Positions 6,918 through 7,087 of a stretch of DNA of 7,087 nt are shown here, in pieces. The stretch is from positions 1 to 7,087 of the forward strand of contig JAIRLZ010000043.1 of assembly GCA_031259035.1 (NCBI GenBank), read 5' to 3'. Below the pieces are notes generated by a model that was not told the DNA's origin, searched no databases, and was given only the letters and a program-made list of their open reading frames with translations. Source of the DNA: Treponema sp. GTDB lineage: Bacteria; Spirochaetota; Spirochaetia; Treponematales; Breznakiellaceae. The position numbers and the translations under genes are program-made. Every line of letters starts with the position of its first letter. Positions within the stretch are counted from its first letter, which is position 1.

Positions 6918-7087
6918 ATGCCGTCGACAGCCCAGTTGCCGCCGCCGCTCGGAGAGGATTGCGAGCGGAAATGTGTCGAACTCGGGATTATACGGCGCGC
7001 GCGTGAAATCAAAACGCCCGCCGATTTAATGACGCTCCGCTTGTTTCACCCGCTCAACGGAGCGCCGCTTGTCGCGGTCGGCGCGGC
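6918..7087 (+). CDS. Probable transposase (IS4-type), N-terminal fragment cut by the window end
   Basis: The frame opens at ATG 6918, after a strong promoter and a GGAGG site, and stays open to the window end, giving 56 residues. Residues about 15-55 include GIIRRAREIKTPADLMTLRL followed by a hydrophobic stretch with NGAPL. A basic RRAR-x-IK segment, then a P-x-DL-x-x-L helix and a second helix is the pattern at the N-terminus of many IS4-family DDE transposases, where it precedes the catalytic domain. The catalytic residues would lie beyond the window, so this is a call by resemblance from a short fragment. An unrelated regulator or hypothetical protein cannot be excluded. It is transcribed divergently from the nuclease-like gene. 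Confidence 0.5.
   Translation, partial: MPSTAQLPPPLGEDCERKCVELGIIRRAREIKTPADLMTLRLFHPLNGAPLVAVGA

Noticed and set aside
6821..7012. A 63-residue minus-strand frame
   Set aside because: It overlaps the plus-strand frame that has a near-consensus promoter and GGAGG site, and it has no recognisable features of its own.

Overview
The window looks like bacterial chromosome from a GC-rich organism with a Gram-negative-type envelope. It is dominated by one very large bacterial alpha-2-macroglobulin (A2M) gene on the minus strand. Next to it are a small PD-(D/E)XK nuclease-like gene, also on the minus strand, and the 5' end of a probable transposase gene on the plus strand. The mix of an envelope A2M with a loose lipobox, a DUF3782-like nuclease protein and an IS transposase would fit a host-associated spirochaete such as a gut Treponema. 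This is a weak inference: no rRNA or other marker gene is present to confirm it.

Layout. Bases 1-35 are the tail beyond the A2M stop codon. Bases 36-5960 (minus) encode a 1974-residue exported A2M with an intact CLEQ thioester motif (C1491 to Q1494), a bait-region-type domain and the typical bacterial C-terminal MG10 domain. Bases 5961-6077 are an intergenic region holding a good sigma70-type promoter for the A2M gene and a GC-rich inverted repeat. Bases 6078-6704 (minus) encode a 208-residue protein with a heptad-repeat coiled coil near the N-terminus and a PD-(D/E)XK core (D116, E129-x-K131). Part of the coiled coil is encoded by perfect or near-perfect 21-bp tandem repeats. Bases 6705-6917 are an AT-richer divergent intergenic region with a promoter facing each way. 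Bases 6918-7087 (plus) are the start of a probable IS4-type transposase, cut by the window edge.

How the genes relate. The A2M is expected to act as a periplasmic, membrane-tethered protease trap: cleavage of the bait region by a foreign protease exposes the thioester, which bonds covalently to the attacker. In many bacteria this type of A2M is paired with penicillin-binding protein PbpC. If that holds here, pbpC would lie to the left, outside the window. The nuclease-like gene lies upstream in the same orientation, but A2M has its own promoter, so a functional link is not shown. The transposase marks the right side as a place where mobile DNA has inserted. I see no CRISPR array, tRNA or rRNA. 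No strongly supported new system stands out. The most unusual structure is the 21-bp repeat tract in the nuclease-like gene.
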